Positions 1-5,487 of a stretch of DNA of 5,845 nt are shown here, piece after piece. Numbering within the stretch: the stretch's first letter is position 1; each line of letters starts with the position of its first letter. The notes beneath the pieces are model-generated. The model was not told the DNA's origin. It did not search any database and was given only the letters and a program-made list of their open reading frames with translations. Origin of the DNA: Bacteroidia bacterium (GTDB lineage Bacteria > Bacteroidota > Bacteroidia > Flavobacteriales > Flavobacteriaceae); assembly GCA_018679315.1 (NCBI GenBank), contig JAHHLF010000380.1:1-5845 (forward strand). Reading direction: 5' to 3'. Position numbers and translations under genes: made by a program.

Positions 1-1496
1 AGGGCATAAAGCAACCTGTACGCACCTTTTAATTCTTTAGCCGCTTCAATCGGCACCAATAGTTCGGGTTGCCAGGCTCTTGCTTCCTTTGTCGGCGAAA
101 GCTGATTGGAAATTTTTGTTGCCCAGTGTGCTAGTGCCGTAAACATACCGCTTCGCACATCGCCCTTAGTGCTTATCAAAACCTTTTTAAGAAGCATAGC
201 ATAAAAGGCGATGACTACCGCCAGGGCGATCAGGGAAACAATGGCATTTATAATGAACATTATCAGGAAACATCCGACCGTCCCAATAAGTGGGACCAGG
301 ATAGGGACTTTAAGCATAGGCCGGAAACTGGGAAGCTCCAGGCTTTGCTCTATCAAGACTACGACGTTGATCATGGCATAGGTGATCAGGAAGAACATGG
401 TGATCAACGGGGCAATAGCATTCAGATTACGGAATAATAATGAAATGATGACAACGACCATGGAAAAATAAATGGCATTGCTGGGCTCTCCAGTCTTTCC
501 AAGCTTCGCAAAGAAGGTGCTACGCGGCAATATATTTTTTTGGCCAAGGGCGAACAGGATACGCGGTGCGCCTACCATAGAACTTAAGGCCGAAGAGAAA
601 GTCGCGCCAAGCAATCCGGCTATGACAATGGGCTTCCAGAGCGACCTGTCTATGAAGATATAATAATCGCTCACCAATTCCTCGGGTGTCGCCATTACAG
701 AAGCGACCAAAATGAGGAAGACGTAGATAATTCCTGTAAGGGCCACGGCGTATAAGGTTCCATTAGGAATACTTTTTCTGGGATTGCTTAATTCTCCGGA
801 CATATTTACGCCGGCCATAATGCCGGTAACGGCCGGGAAAAATACGGCAAAGACCAACCAGAATGATCCTTCTTTAAATCCTGTAAGTAGACCCTGGGCA
901 TCGAAAATAGGTTCCCCTTCAAAATGCCCGAACCATTGGAGGTTATCAATATCAAGGGGAGAATCCAGGGCTCCACCTACAATACTGATGAGGGAGCCAA
1001 AAATTATCGCCATGATGACATATTGGATCTTAAAAGCTACATCGGCACTTATACCGGCAATAAGGGCTATGATACCAAAAACGAGGACATCTATCAACAA
1101 GGGGTCATGTGCGGGAAAGATCCAGAGCCACCCCTCCCGGAAACCAAAAATATACATGGCAACTGCACATGCTTGCGCCAGGTAGAGCGGAATGCCAATA
1201 CTCCCTCCGATCTCAAGTCCCAACGATTGTGAAATAATAGAAAAGGCCCCTCCGGATTCGATCCGGATATTCGTCGTCATAGAGGCCATACTTAAACTCG
1301 TACACAGAGTGATTAGAATAGAGACTCCAACGATGACCAAAGCCCCCAAAACACCAGCATTCCCTACAACCCAAGGGTGGCGGATATACATGATCACCCC
1401 GAGGATGGTCAGTACCGTAGGGGTAAAAACCCCCTGGAAAGTGCCAAAATATTTTGTCTTCCTGGGTTTGTTGAAATACTTGAATAGGGAGGACAT
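1..1496 (-). CDS. Cation-chloride cotransporter-like permease (SLC12/APC superfamily), 3' end cut by window
   Basis: Reading the minus strand from the ATG at 1496-1494 gives 498 residues with no stop before the left edge. Residues 18-48 match the SLC12 first-helix pattern (GTFQGVF, then GVIMYIRHPWVVGNAG). Residues 80-104 carry the ESGGAFSIISQSLG and EIGGSIG block. Residues 219-248 contain FPAVTGIMAGVNMSGEL followed by NPRKSIPNGT, the family's most diagnostic segment, and 304-324 contain SSMVGAPRILFALGQKNILP. About twelve hydrophobic segments end near residue 437. A soluble tail follows, with the family-like WQPELLV at 475-481, so the membrane domain is complete and most of the C-terminal cytoplasmic domain is missing. 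Family members co-transport Na+ and/or K+ with Cl-. Prokaryotic members are poorly characterised, so ion choice is open and an amino-acid substrate is not excluded. It is divergent from the dioxygenase gene. The start is chosen because it immediately precedes the conserved region and lies downstream of a promoter-like sequence. Confidence 0.88.
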   Translation of the reverse strand, partial: MSSLFKYFNKPRKTKYFGTFQGVFTPTVLTILGVIMYIRHPWVVGNAGVLGALVIVGVSILITLCTSLSMASMTTNIRIESGGAFSIISQSLGLEIGGSIGIPLYLAQACAVAMYIFGFREGWLWIFPAHDPLLIDVLVFGIIALIAGISADVAFKIQYVIMAIIFGSLISIVGGALDSPLDIDNLQWFGHFEGEPIFDAQGLLTGFKEGSFWLVFAVFFPAVTGIMAGVNMSGELSNPRKSIPNGTLYAVALTGIIYVFLILVASVMATPEELVSDYYIFIDRSLWKPIVIAGLLGATFSSALSSMVGAPRILFALGQKNILPRSTFFAKLGKTGEPSNAIYFSMVVVIISLLFRNLNAIAPLITMFFLITYAMINVVVLIEQSLELPSFRPMLKVPILVPLIGTVGCFLIMFIINAIVSLIALAVVIAFYAMLLKKVLISTKGDVRSGMFTALAHWATKISNQLSPTKEARAWQPELLVPIEAAKELKGAYRLLYA

Positions 1497-1513
1497 AGAA
1501 TGGTGTTGGTCTT

Positions 1514-1544
1514 AGAAGGTAATTTTTTCTGTCCGATTTACAAA
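1514..1544 (-). promoter_or_regulatory. Candidate Bacteroidota-type promoter for the cotransporter gene
   Basis: On the minus strand a TTTG (1544-1541) is followed after exactly 19 bases by TACCTTCT (1521-1514). The Bacteroidota primary sigma consensus is TTTG, about 19 bases, TAnnTTTG, so the -33 element is perfect and the -7 box has two mismatches. Transcription would start only about 10 bases before the ATG at 1496, a very short leader. This is a pattern match only. Confidence 0.35.
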
Positions 1545-1588
1545 AAATGAAATTGTAAAGAAGGCTAAAACCATTCCTGGAAATTGCG

Positions 1589-1596
1589 TACCTTTT
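1589..1596 (+). promoter_or_regulatory. Weak candidate -7 box for the dioxygenase gene
   Basis: TACCTTTT matches seven of eight positions of TAnnTTTG (counting the two free positions). No TTTG or TTG lies about 19 bases upstream. If used, transcription would begin near 1603, downstream of the in-frame TTG at 1584, which supports the ATG at 1617 as the real start. Weak evidence. Confidence 0.22.
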
Positions 1597-1616
1597 TAGA
1601 TGCAAAACAAGTGATC

Positions 1617-2594
1617 ATGGATTCTAAATATAAGATGGAAATGGCGAACAAAGGCCATGAGGAGATCCCTGGCAATCCATCTACAGCAACCAGCAGTAAA
1701 AAGAAATTAAATGACAGGTCCAATGGTGCACCACTCCGTGTGCTCAGTGAAGAAGATTGGAAATTCTGGATAGAGAATGGCTATGTCATTATAAAGAATG
1801 CAGTACCCAAAGAACAAGCGCAGGCGACTGCCGATTTTCTCTGGGAATTTGAGGAGAAGGATCAAAATGATCCAACTACCTGGTATACAGCACCGAGAGC
1901 TGAAATGAAGATGAAAGAGTTGGCAGGTACCGGTATGGTGGAGGTATATAATAACCAACATTTATGGAATAACCGGCAGATGCCGAGAGTCTACGATGCC
2001 TTTGTTGACATTTGGGGCACAGAGAAATTATGGGTGACAATAGATAGGGCCAATCTGAATTTCCCGATCCGGGAAGGGTTTGAACAAAAGGGATTTATCC
2101 ATTGGGATTACGATCCGGAGACACGCCCACAAAATGTGCAGGGGGTACTGGCACTCGCAGACCAGACCGATGAGAACATGGGGGGCTTCCAATGCATTCC
2201 CTGGCTATACAGAAATTACGATAGCTGGAAGCAGTCACAGCCCGAAGACCGGGATCGGTTTCAACCCGATACCAGCGGTCTGGAAGATAAGATCGTAAAG
2301 GTGAAAATGGAGGTGGGCGACCTTTTGATCTTTAATAGCACTGAACCGCATGGGATCCGACCAAATAGATCTAAAGACAAGGTGCGTATGGCCCAATACA
2401 TTTCCATGATGCCAGCCGAAGAAGACAATGAAGAAATGCGTGAATGGCGTATCAACTCCTGGAAACACCGTATCGCTCCCGAAGGATATGCCTTTCCGGG
2501 CGACCCAAGAAATTGGGAGCAGGAGAAATATCAACGTGCCGAACTCACAGAACTGGGGGAAAAGTTACTGGGACTCAAGTCCTGGGAGGATTAG
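1617..2594 (+). CDS. Phytanoyl-CoA dioxygenase (PhyH) family Fe(II)/2-oxoglutarate oxygenase
   Basis: A 325-residue soluble protein that should hydroxylate or otherwise oxidise a small molecule using Fe(II), O2 and 2-oxoglutarate. Its substrate cannot be read from the sequence. Residues 44-75 (SEEDWKFWIENGYVIIKNAV onward) are the usual PhyH N-terminal entry. H162-W-D164 is the proximal iron-binding HxD. H245, in EPHGIRPNRS, is the distal iron ligand. R257, 12 residues later, is the probable 2-oxoglutarate carboxylate ligand. MGGFQCIPWLYRN at 188-200 is the conserved strand before the distal His. All iron ligands are present, so the enzyme looks active. Residues 1-40 are charged and Ser/Thr/Asn-rich, probably disordered, with no signal peptide. 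Length is typical (about 250-330). An in-frame TTG at 1584 would add 11 residues. The ATG at 1617 is preferred because the added residues show no family similarity and a possible -7 box lies inside them. It stands alone on this strand, divergent from the cotransporter. Confidence 0.88.
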   Translation: MDSKYKMEMANKGHEEIPGNPSTATSSKKKLNDRSNGAPLRVLSEEDWKFWIENGYVIIKNAVPKEQAQATADFLWEFEEKDQNDPTTWYTAPRAEMKMKELAGTGMVEVYNNQHLWNNRQMPRVYDAFVDIWGTEKLWVTIDRANLNFPIREGFEQKGFIHWDYDPETRPQNVQGVLALADQTDENMGGFQCIPWLYRNYDSWKQSQPEDRDRFQPDTSGLEDKIVKVKMEVGDLLIFNSTEPHGIRPNRSKDKVRMAQYISMMPAEEDNEEMREWRINSWKHRIAPEGYAFPGDPRNWEQEKYQRAELTELGEKLLGLKSWED

Positions 2595-2647
2595 TTCTTG
2601 GTTCATAGTTCTTAGTTCATTGTTCTTAGTTGGTGGTTCCTAGCTTG
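2592..2647 (+). repeat. Degenerate 7-bp tandem repeat (8 units; 14-bp higher period)
   Basis: Eight consecutive heptamers can be aligned with no gaps: TAGTTCT, TGGTTCA, TAGTTCT, TAGTTCA, TTGTTCT, TAGTTGG, TGGTTCC, TAGCTTG. Consensus is TAGTTCT/A. The first two 14-mers (2592-2605 and 2606-2619) differ at one base, and similarity decays rightward. The first unit begins on the TAG stop codon of the dioxygenase, so the array starts exactly at the end of the coding sequence and cannot alter the protein by slippage. Function is unknown. Confidence 0.7.
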
Positions 2648-2667
2648 TACTGACCGTAGCGTCAGTA
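2648..2667 (+). other. Short perfect hairpin downstream of the dioxygenase gene
   Basis: TACTGAC (2648-2654) pairs perfectly with GTCAGTA (2661-2667) around a 6-base loop, directly after the heptamer array. No run of T follows, so it is a poor fit to an intrinsic terminator. It might stabilise the 3' end of the dioxygenase mRNA or be a protein-binding dyad. Neither role is shown. Confidence 0.4.
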
Positions 2668-2696
2668 TTGACTGTGTCCGTTCATTTAATTTCCGA

Positions 2697-2808
2697 GTCA
2701 TTTCGACATGAGGAGCAATGCGACGATTGAGAAATCCCATGAATTATATTGCGCTTACTCTCATAAGGGTGAGATTTCTCACACTAACTTCGTTCGGTTC
2801 GAAATGAC
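2697..2808. repeat. 112-bp palindromic intergenic element (MITE/REP-like)
   Basis: The ends are a perfect 10-bp inverted repeat, GTCATTTCGA (2697-2706) and TCGAAATGAC (2799-2808). Inside is a second perfect 9-bp inverted repeat, TGAGAAATC (2728-2736) and GATTTCTCA (2773-2781). A transcript of either strand could fold into a long interrupted stem. There is no coding content. From memory, flavobacterial genomes carry many intergenic elements with this same GTCATTTCGA...GAGAAATC layout, so this is probably one copy of a dispersed family. Copy number cannot be checked here, and no clear target-site duplication is seen at the edges. Confidence 0.65.
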
Positions 2809-2898
2809 TAAGAACTTCAAAGCATAAAAAAATTCGAAGTACGAGGTGAGAAGTTGCCAGGTATAAAATCCTGATATAATTAAATATGCTCTTTTAGG
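2809..2898. other. AT-rich spacer upstream of the SulP gene, nothing recognised
   Basis: These 90 bases complete the gene-free stretch 2595-2948. I find no open frame with protein-like content, no RNA gene, no strong inverted repeat and no known operator. The strand becomes AT-rich toward the SulP promoter. Confidence 0.5.
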
Positions 2899-2928
2899 GT
2901 TCATACCTGCTAATTAATTCTATTTTTG
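2899..2928 (+). promoter_or_regulatory. Candidate Bacteroidota-type promoter for the SulP gene
   Basis: TATTTTTG (2921-2928) is an exact TAnnTTTG -7 box. The upstream element is weak: GTTC (2899-2902), 18 bases away, in place of TTTG. Transcription should begin near 2934, giving a leader of about 15 bases before the GTG at 2949. This agrees with that unusual start codon, since no ATG lies between. Confidence 0.45.
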
Positions 2929-2948
2929 CGCGCTTACATCCAAAAGGC

Positions 2949-4478
2949 GTGAAAAAATATCTAAACCTCTTCGATTTTTCCCAGCAGGTAAATTACCGTA
3001 CCGAAATTTTATCCGGACTCACCGTTGCCCTGGCATTGGTACCTGAAGCTATAGCCTTTGCACTTATCGCAGGCTTGTCTCCATTAACCGGACTCTATGC
3101 TGCTTTTGTAATGGGGCTGGTTACTTCTATTCTAGGGGGAAGACCGGGGATGATCTCCGGAGCTACAGGCGCTATAGCAGTAGTCATTGTTTCTCTTGTC
3201 CAGCAACATGGGGTGGAATACGTTTTCGCCGCAGTTGTGCTCGCTGGAATTATCCAGGTTGGAGCCGGCTTATTGCGCCTGGGGAAATTTATGCGGCTGG
3301 TACCACACCCTGTGATCTTTGGCTTTGTCAATGGTCTGGCCATAATCATCTTTATGTCACAGATAGACCAGTTTAAAACCCTGGATGGGGGCTGGCTTTC
3401 AGGCATGAGCCTATATATTTTCTGCGCTTTAGTATTGCTTACTATGGGAGTGATCTGGGGTCTGCCTAAGTTGAGCAAGGTAGTGCCGTCATCTTTGGTG
3501 GCTATCTTACTCGTATTCGGTATCGTGGTTGCTTTTGGCCTGGATACACGTACTATTGGTGATATTGCTTCTATTGAAGGTGGCTTACCGCCATTTCACT
3601 TGCCAGCAGTACCTATGGTGTTTGAAACCCTTGAAATTATTTTCCCATATGCCGCTATCATGGCGGGTGTAGGCCTTATTGAAAGCTTGCTGACACTGAA
3701 TATTATTGATGAGATCACCGAAACCAGAGGTCGGGGTAATAAGGAAGCCGTGGCCCAGGGGACAGCAAATATCCTCTCTGGCTTATTTTCAGGGATGGGC
3801 GGATGTGCGATGATAGGACAGAGTCTTATCAATACTTCAAATGGTGCCCGTGCCCGACTCTCAGGCATCGTCGCAGCGGTAATGTTATTGGTCTTTATTA
3901 TGTACGGATCTGCCTTAATTGAGCAGGTACCTATGGCTGCACTGACCGGTCTGATGATCATGGTAGCCCTTGGGACATTTGAATGGGCCAGCCTGCGCAC
4001 GTTCAGACGTATGCCAAAATCGGATGTACTGGTCATGATATTGGTGACCCTGGTGACCATATTTCTACACAATCTTGCCCTGGCCGTACTCGTAGGGGTT
4101 ATCATCGCAGCCTTGGTTTTTGCCTGGGATAATGCAAAACGCATCCGGGCGCGAAAACATATCGATGAGGATGGTGTAAAGCACTATGAAATTTACGGGC
4201 CTCTATTCTTTGGATCGACCGGGCTCTTTAGTGAAAAGTTCGATGTGCTCAATGATCCTGAAGAAGTTATTATTGATTTCAGGGAAAGTCGCGTAGTGGA
4301 TATGTCGGCCATTGAAGCCCTCAATAAGATCACGGAGCGCTATTTGAAAGTAGGGAAGAAAGTGCACCTAAAACACTTAAGTAAGGATTGCAGAAGGTTG
4401 CTTAATAATGCTGATGACATTATTGAGATCAATGTATTGGAAGATCCTACGTATAAAGTTGCTGTTGATAAAATATAA
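2949..4478 (+). CDS. SulP-family inorganic anion transporter with C-terminal STAS domain
   Basis: A complete 509-residue inner-membrane transporter. Residues 20-75 carry the SulP signature: VPEAIAFALIAGLSPLTGLYAA with P32 and E33, then GGRPGMISGATGAIAVV. Further conserved blocks are VPHPVIFGFVNGLAI (118-132), GLIESLLTLNIIDEITETRG (242-261) and GGCAMIGQSLINTSNGARARLSGI (284-307). Hydrophobic segments run to about residue 392. A soluble STAS domain occupies roughly 405-509, with the strand VIIDFRESRVVDMSAIEAL (440-458), where D451 and S453 sit in the conserved loop. Family members move sulfate, bicarbonate or dicarboxylates, often with Na+ or H+. The sequence does not settle which, and neighbours do not help: no sulfate-assimilation gene is adjacent, and BicA-like bicarbonate uptake is equally possible. 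The length is near the short end for the family but no domain is missing. The GTG start is chosen because it directly precedes the family N-terminus and follows a -7 box; no in-frame ATG lies upstream within the transcript. Confidence 0.92.
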   Translation: MKKYLNLFDFSQQVNYRTEILSGLTVALALVPEAIAFALIAGLSPLTGLYAAFVMGLVTSILGGRPGMISGATGAIAVVIVSLVQQHGVEYVFAAVVLAGIIQVGAGLLRLGKFMRLVPHPVIFGFVNGLAIIIFMSQIDQFKTLDGGWLSGMSLYIFCALVLLTMGVIWGLPKLSKVVPSSLVAILLVFGIVVAFGLDTRTIGDIASIEGGLPPFHLPAVPMVFETLEIIFPYAAIMAGVGLIESLLTLNIIDEITETRGRGNKEAVAQGTANILSGLFSGMGGCAMIGQSLINTSNGARARLSGIVAAVMLLVFIMYGSALIEQVPMAALTGLMIMVALGTFEWASLRTFRRMPKSDVLVMILVTLVTIFLHNLALAVLVGVIIAALVFAWDNAKRIRARKHIDEDGVKHYEIYGPLFFGSTGLFSEKFDVLNDPEEVIIDFRESRVVDMSAIEALNKITERYLKVGKKVHLKHLSKDCRRLLNNADDIIEINVLEDPTYKVAVDKI

Positions 4479-4488
4479 ATCCTCTTTT

Positions 4489-4507
4489 AGAAGGATTCCT
4501 TCTTTTT
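4489..4507 (+). terminator. Probable intrinsic terminator of the SulP gene
   Basis: Ten bases after the SulP stop, AGAAGG (4489-4494) pairs with CCTTCT (4498-4503) around a 3-base loop and is followed by TTTT (4504-4507). An alternative pairing, AATCCT (4478-4483) with AGGATT (4492-4497), competes with it. Position and T-run favour a terminator, although the 6-bp stem is short. Confidence 0.5.
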
Positions 4508-4538
4508 CCGTGGTTGTATGTGAGTGAGGGCGTAAAGA

Positions 4539-4664
4539 ATTGCCGAAGCCTTGGAGGCAATTTAGGCCGAATGAGCGGTTCTGAAAATCAGCTATTTTCA
4601 GAAACACCTAGGAAAAAGAAAAGAGGCCCTTTCTTTGTTTCGTTTCTTTGGGCCAGCAAAGAAA
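4539..4664. repeat. Cluster of inverted repeats between convergent genes; possible interspersed repeat or RNA
   Basis: Several perfect inverted repeats lie side by side. ATTGCC (4539-4544) pairs with GGCAAT (4556-4561). TTCTGAAAAT (4579-4588) pairs with ATTTTCAGAA (4594-4603) around a 5-base loop. GGCCC (4625-4629) pairs with GGGCC (4650-4654). TTTCTTTG (4643-4650) pairs with CAAAGAAA (4657-4664). TTTCTTTG also occurs as a direct repeat at 4630-4637, so the last two stems are mutually exclusive folds. The open frames here are low-complexity (Lys/Ser/Arg-rich) and unlikely to be translated. It may be a dispersed Bacteroidota intergenic repeat, a structured small RNA, or shared 3' end signals of the two convergent units. 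Confidence 0.5.
4611..4654 (-). terminator. Possible terminator of the nitrilase operon
   Basis: Read on the minus strand, GGCCC (4654-4650) can pair with GGGCC (4629-4625), and the transcript then enters TCTTTTCTTTTTCC (4624-4611). A GC-rich stem followed by a T-rich run fits an intrinsic terminator, but the 20-base loop, the 5-bp stem and the 100-base distance from the stop codon at 4759 weaken the case. Confidence 0.25.
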
Positions 4665-4758
4665 TGAAAAGAAATAAAGTTTCATCAATGGAAAAAAGTA
4701 AGGGAAGTAAATTTATTTGATTTAAGTCATTTTCATCCATCATTCCTATCAACATAAA

Positions 4759-5487
4759 TTAAAACAAAACAATCTGGGTTTCTTCAGTTTCCATATCATA
4801 TAACAACAGCCCTTCATCGAGATCTCCCATATAGTCCAGCAGTTTCCCGGAGGCATCCCAAACCGCAGACCCTCCTACTTTCATGGATCCACTGGCCTCA
4901 CCTACACAGTTCACGAGCAGGGCAGGAATCCCATTTTTTTTGGAAATAGCAGACAAGTCCTTATACGCCCTTTCATTCCCTTCTGTAGTCTTGGCGACAC
5001 TGGCCACATAGACATCCGCTCCTTCTTTAATCGCATTATCTACATGCGCTGCACAGGACAATTCATAACAGATGGCTGGTGCAATACGCTTGCCTGATAC
5101 TAAAAGCGGGGTGATCGTTTTACCTGGCACGAAATAGGCTTCTTCATCCGGATGTAAATATTTCTTCCCATAGGTTTGCCTCGGTGCGTTAGGGGAAAAG
5201 ATGACCATGCCTATCCAGACGCCTTCCTCCGTTTTGACAGGCACACCTACACAAATGCTGATGTCGTATCTGTCTGCTTCCTCCTGTAAAATATCGAAAT
5301 GCGGGTTCTCCTGGCTTGTAGCAAGCACATGCGCCAGTTGAGGCTCGTAAGCTGTCAGGGATAACTCTGAAAAGAAAATGATGTCTGCGCCCTGTTCTGA
5401 AGCTTGGTGTACATAATGCACATGAGCGCCAATATTGATTAGCAGATCTCCTTTGACGGGCCAGGTTTGTGCCAGGGCTATTTTCAT
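4759..5487 (-). CDS. Carbon-nitrogen hydrolase (nitrilase superfamily amidohydrolase)
   Basis: A complete 242-residue cytosolic enzyme that should hydrolyse a non-peptide C-N bond, releasing ammonia or an amine. The N-terminus MKIALAQTWPVKGDLLIN is the family's first strand. The catalytic triad is readable: E41 in FFSELSLTAYEP, K108 in YGKKYLHPDEE and C140 in APAICYELSC. E115 is the candidate structural second Glu after the Lys. The C-terminal block GGSAVWDASGKLLDYMG (205-221) is also typical. Length is slightly below the usual 260-300 but no core element is missing. Substrate is unknown: omega-amidase, N-carbamoyl amino acid hydrolase and simple aliphatic amidase are all possible, and a true nitrilase is less likely because the residue after the Cys is Tyr followed by Glu, as in amidases. 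The ATG overlaps the TGA of the upstream aminotransferase gene (ATGA, 5487-5484), which fixes the start and indicates translational coupling. The gene converges on SulP. Confidence 0.88.
   Translation of the reverse strand: MKIALAQTWPVKGDLLINIGAHVHYVHQASEQGADIIFFSELSLTAYEPQLAHVLATSQENPHFDILQEEADRYDISICVGVPVKTEEGVWIGMVIFSPNAPRQTYGKKYLHPDEEAYFVPGKTITPLLVSGKRIAPAICYELSCAAHVDNAIKEGADVYVASVAKTTEGNERAYKDLSAISKKNGIPALLVNCVGEASGSMKVGGSAVWDASGKLLDYMGDLDEGLLLYDMETEETQIVLF

Noticed and set aside
784..1185. 133-codon open frame on the plus strand
   Set aside because: It lies antisense to the cotransporter, whose reading frame has clear family motifs throughout. The translated product is low-information and lacks any recognisable fold.
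1213..1605. 130-codon open frame on the minus strand
   Set aside because: It overlaps the cotransporter start on the same strand in another frame. Its product has an implausible Tyr/Phe/Gly-rich composition, and the SLC12 frame explains the DNA.
2592..2808. Possible CRISPR array or insertion sequence in the 2595-2948 gap
   Set aside because: The repeats are 7 bp and contiguous, with no unique spacers, and the palindromic element encodes no transposase. Neither a CRISPR array nor a complete insertion sequence fits.
3596..4144. 182-codon open frame antisense to SulP
   Set aside because: This is a long stop-free complement of the SulP membrane domain, rich in Arg/Thr/Ile/Ala as expected for an antisense shadow. 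No promoter or family motif is seen.
4377..4607. 76-codon minus-strand frame over the SulP 3' end
   Set aside because: It is antisense to the conserved STAS domain and crosses the SulP terminator, with no independent support.
4514..4720. 68-codon frame from a TTG in the convergent intergenic region
   Set aside because: It runs across the inverted-repeat cluster, has a Lys/Ser/Arg-rich product and a poor start. It is better explained as translation of a structured non-coding repeat.
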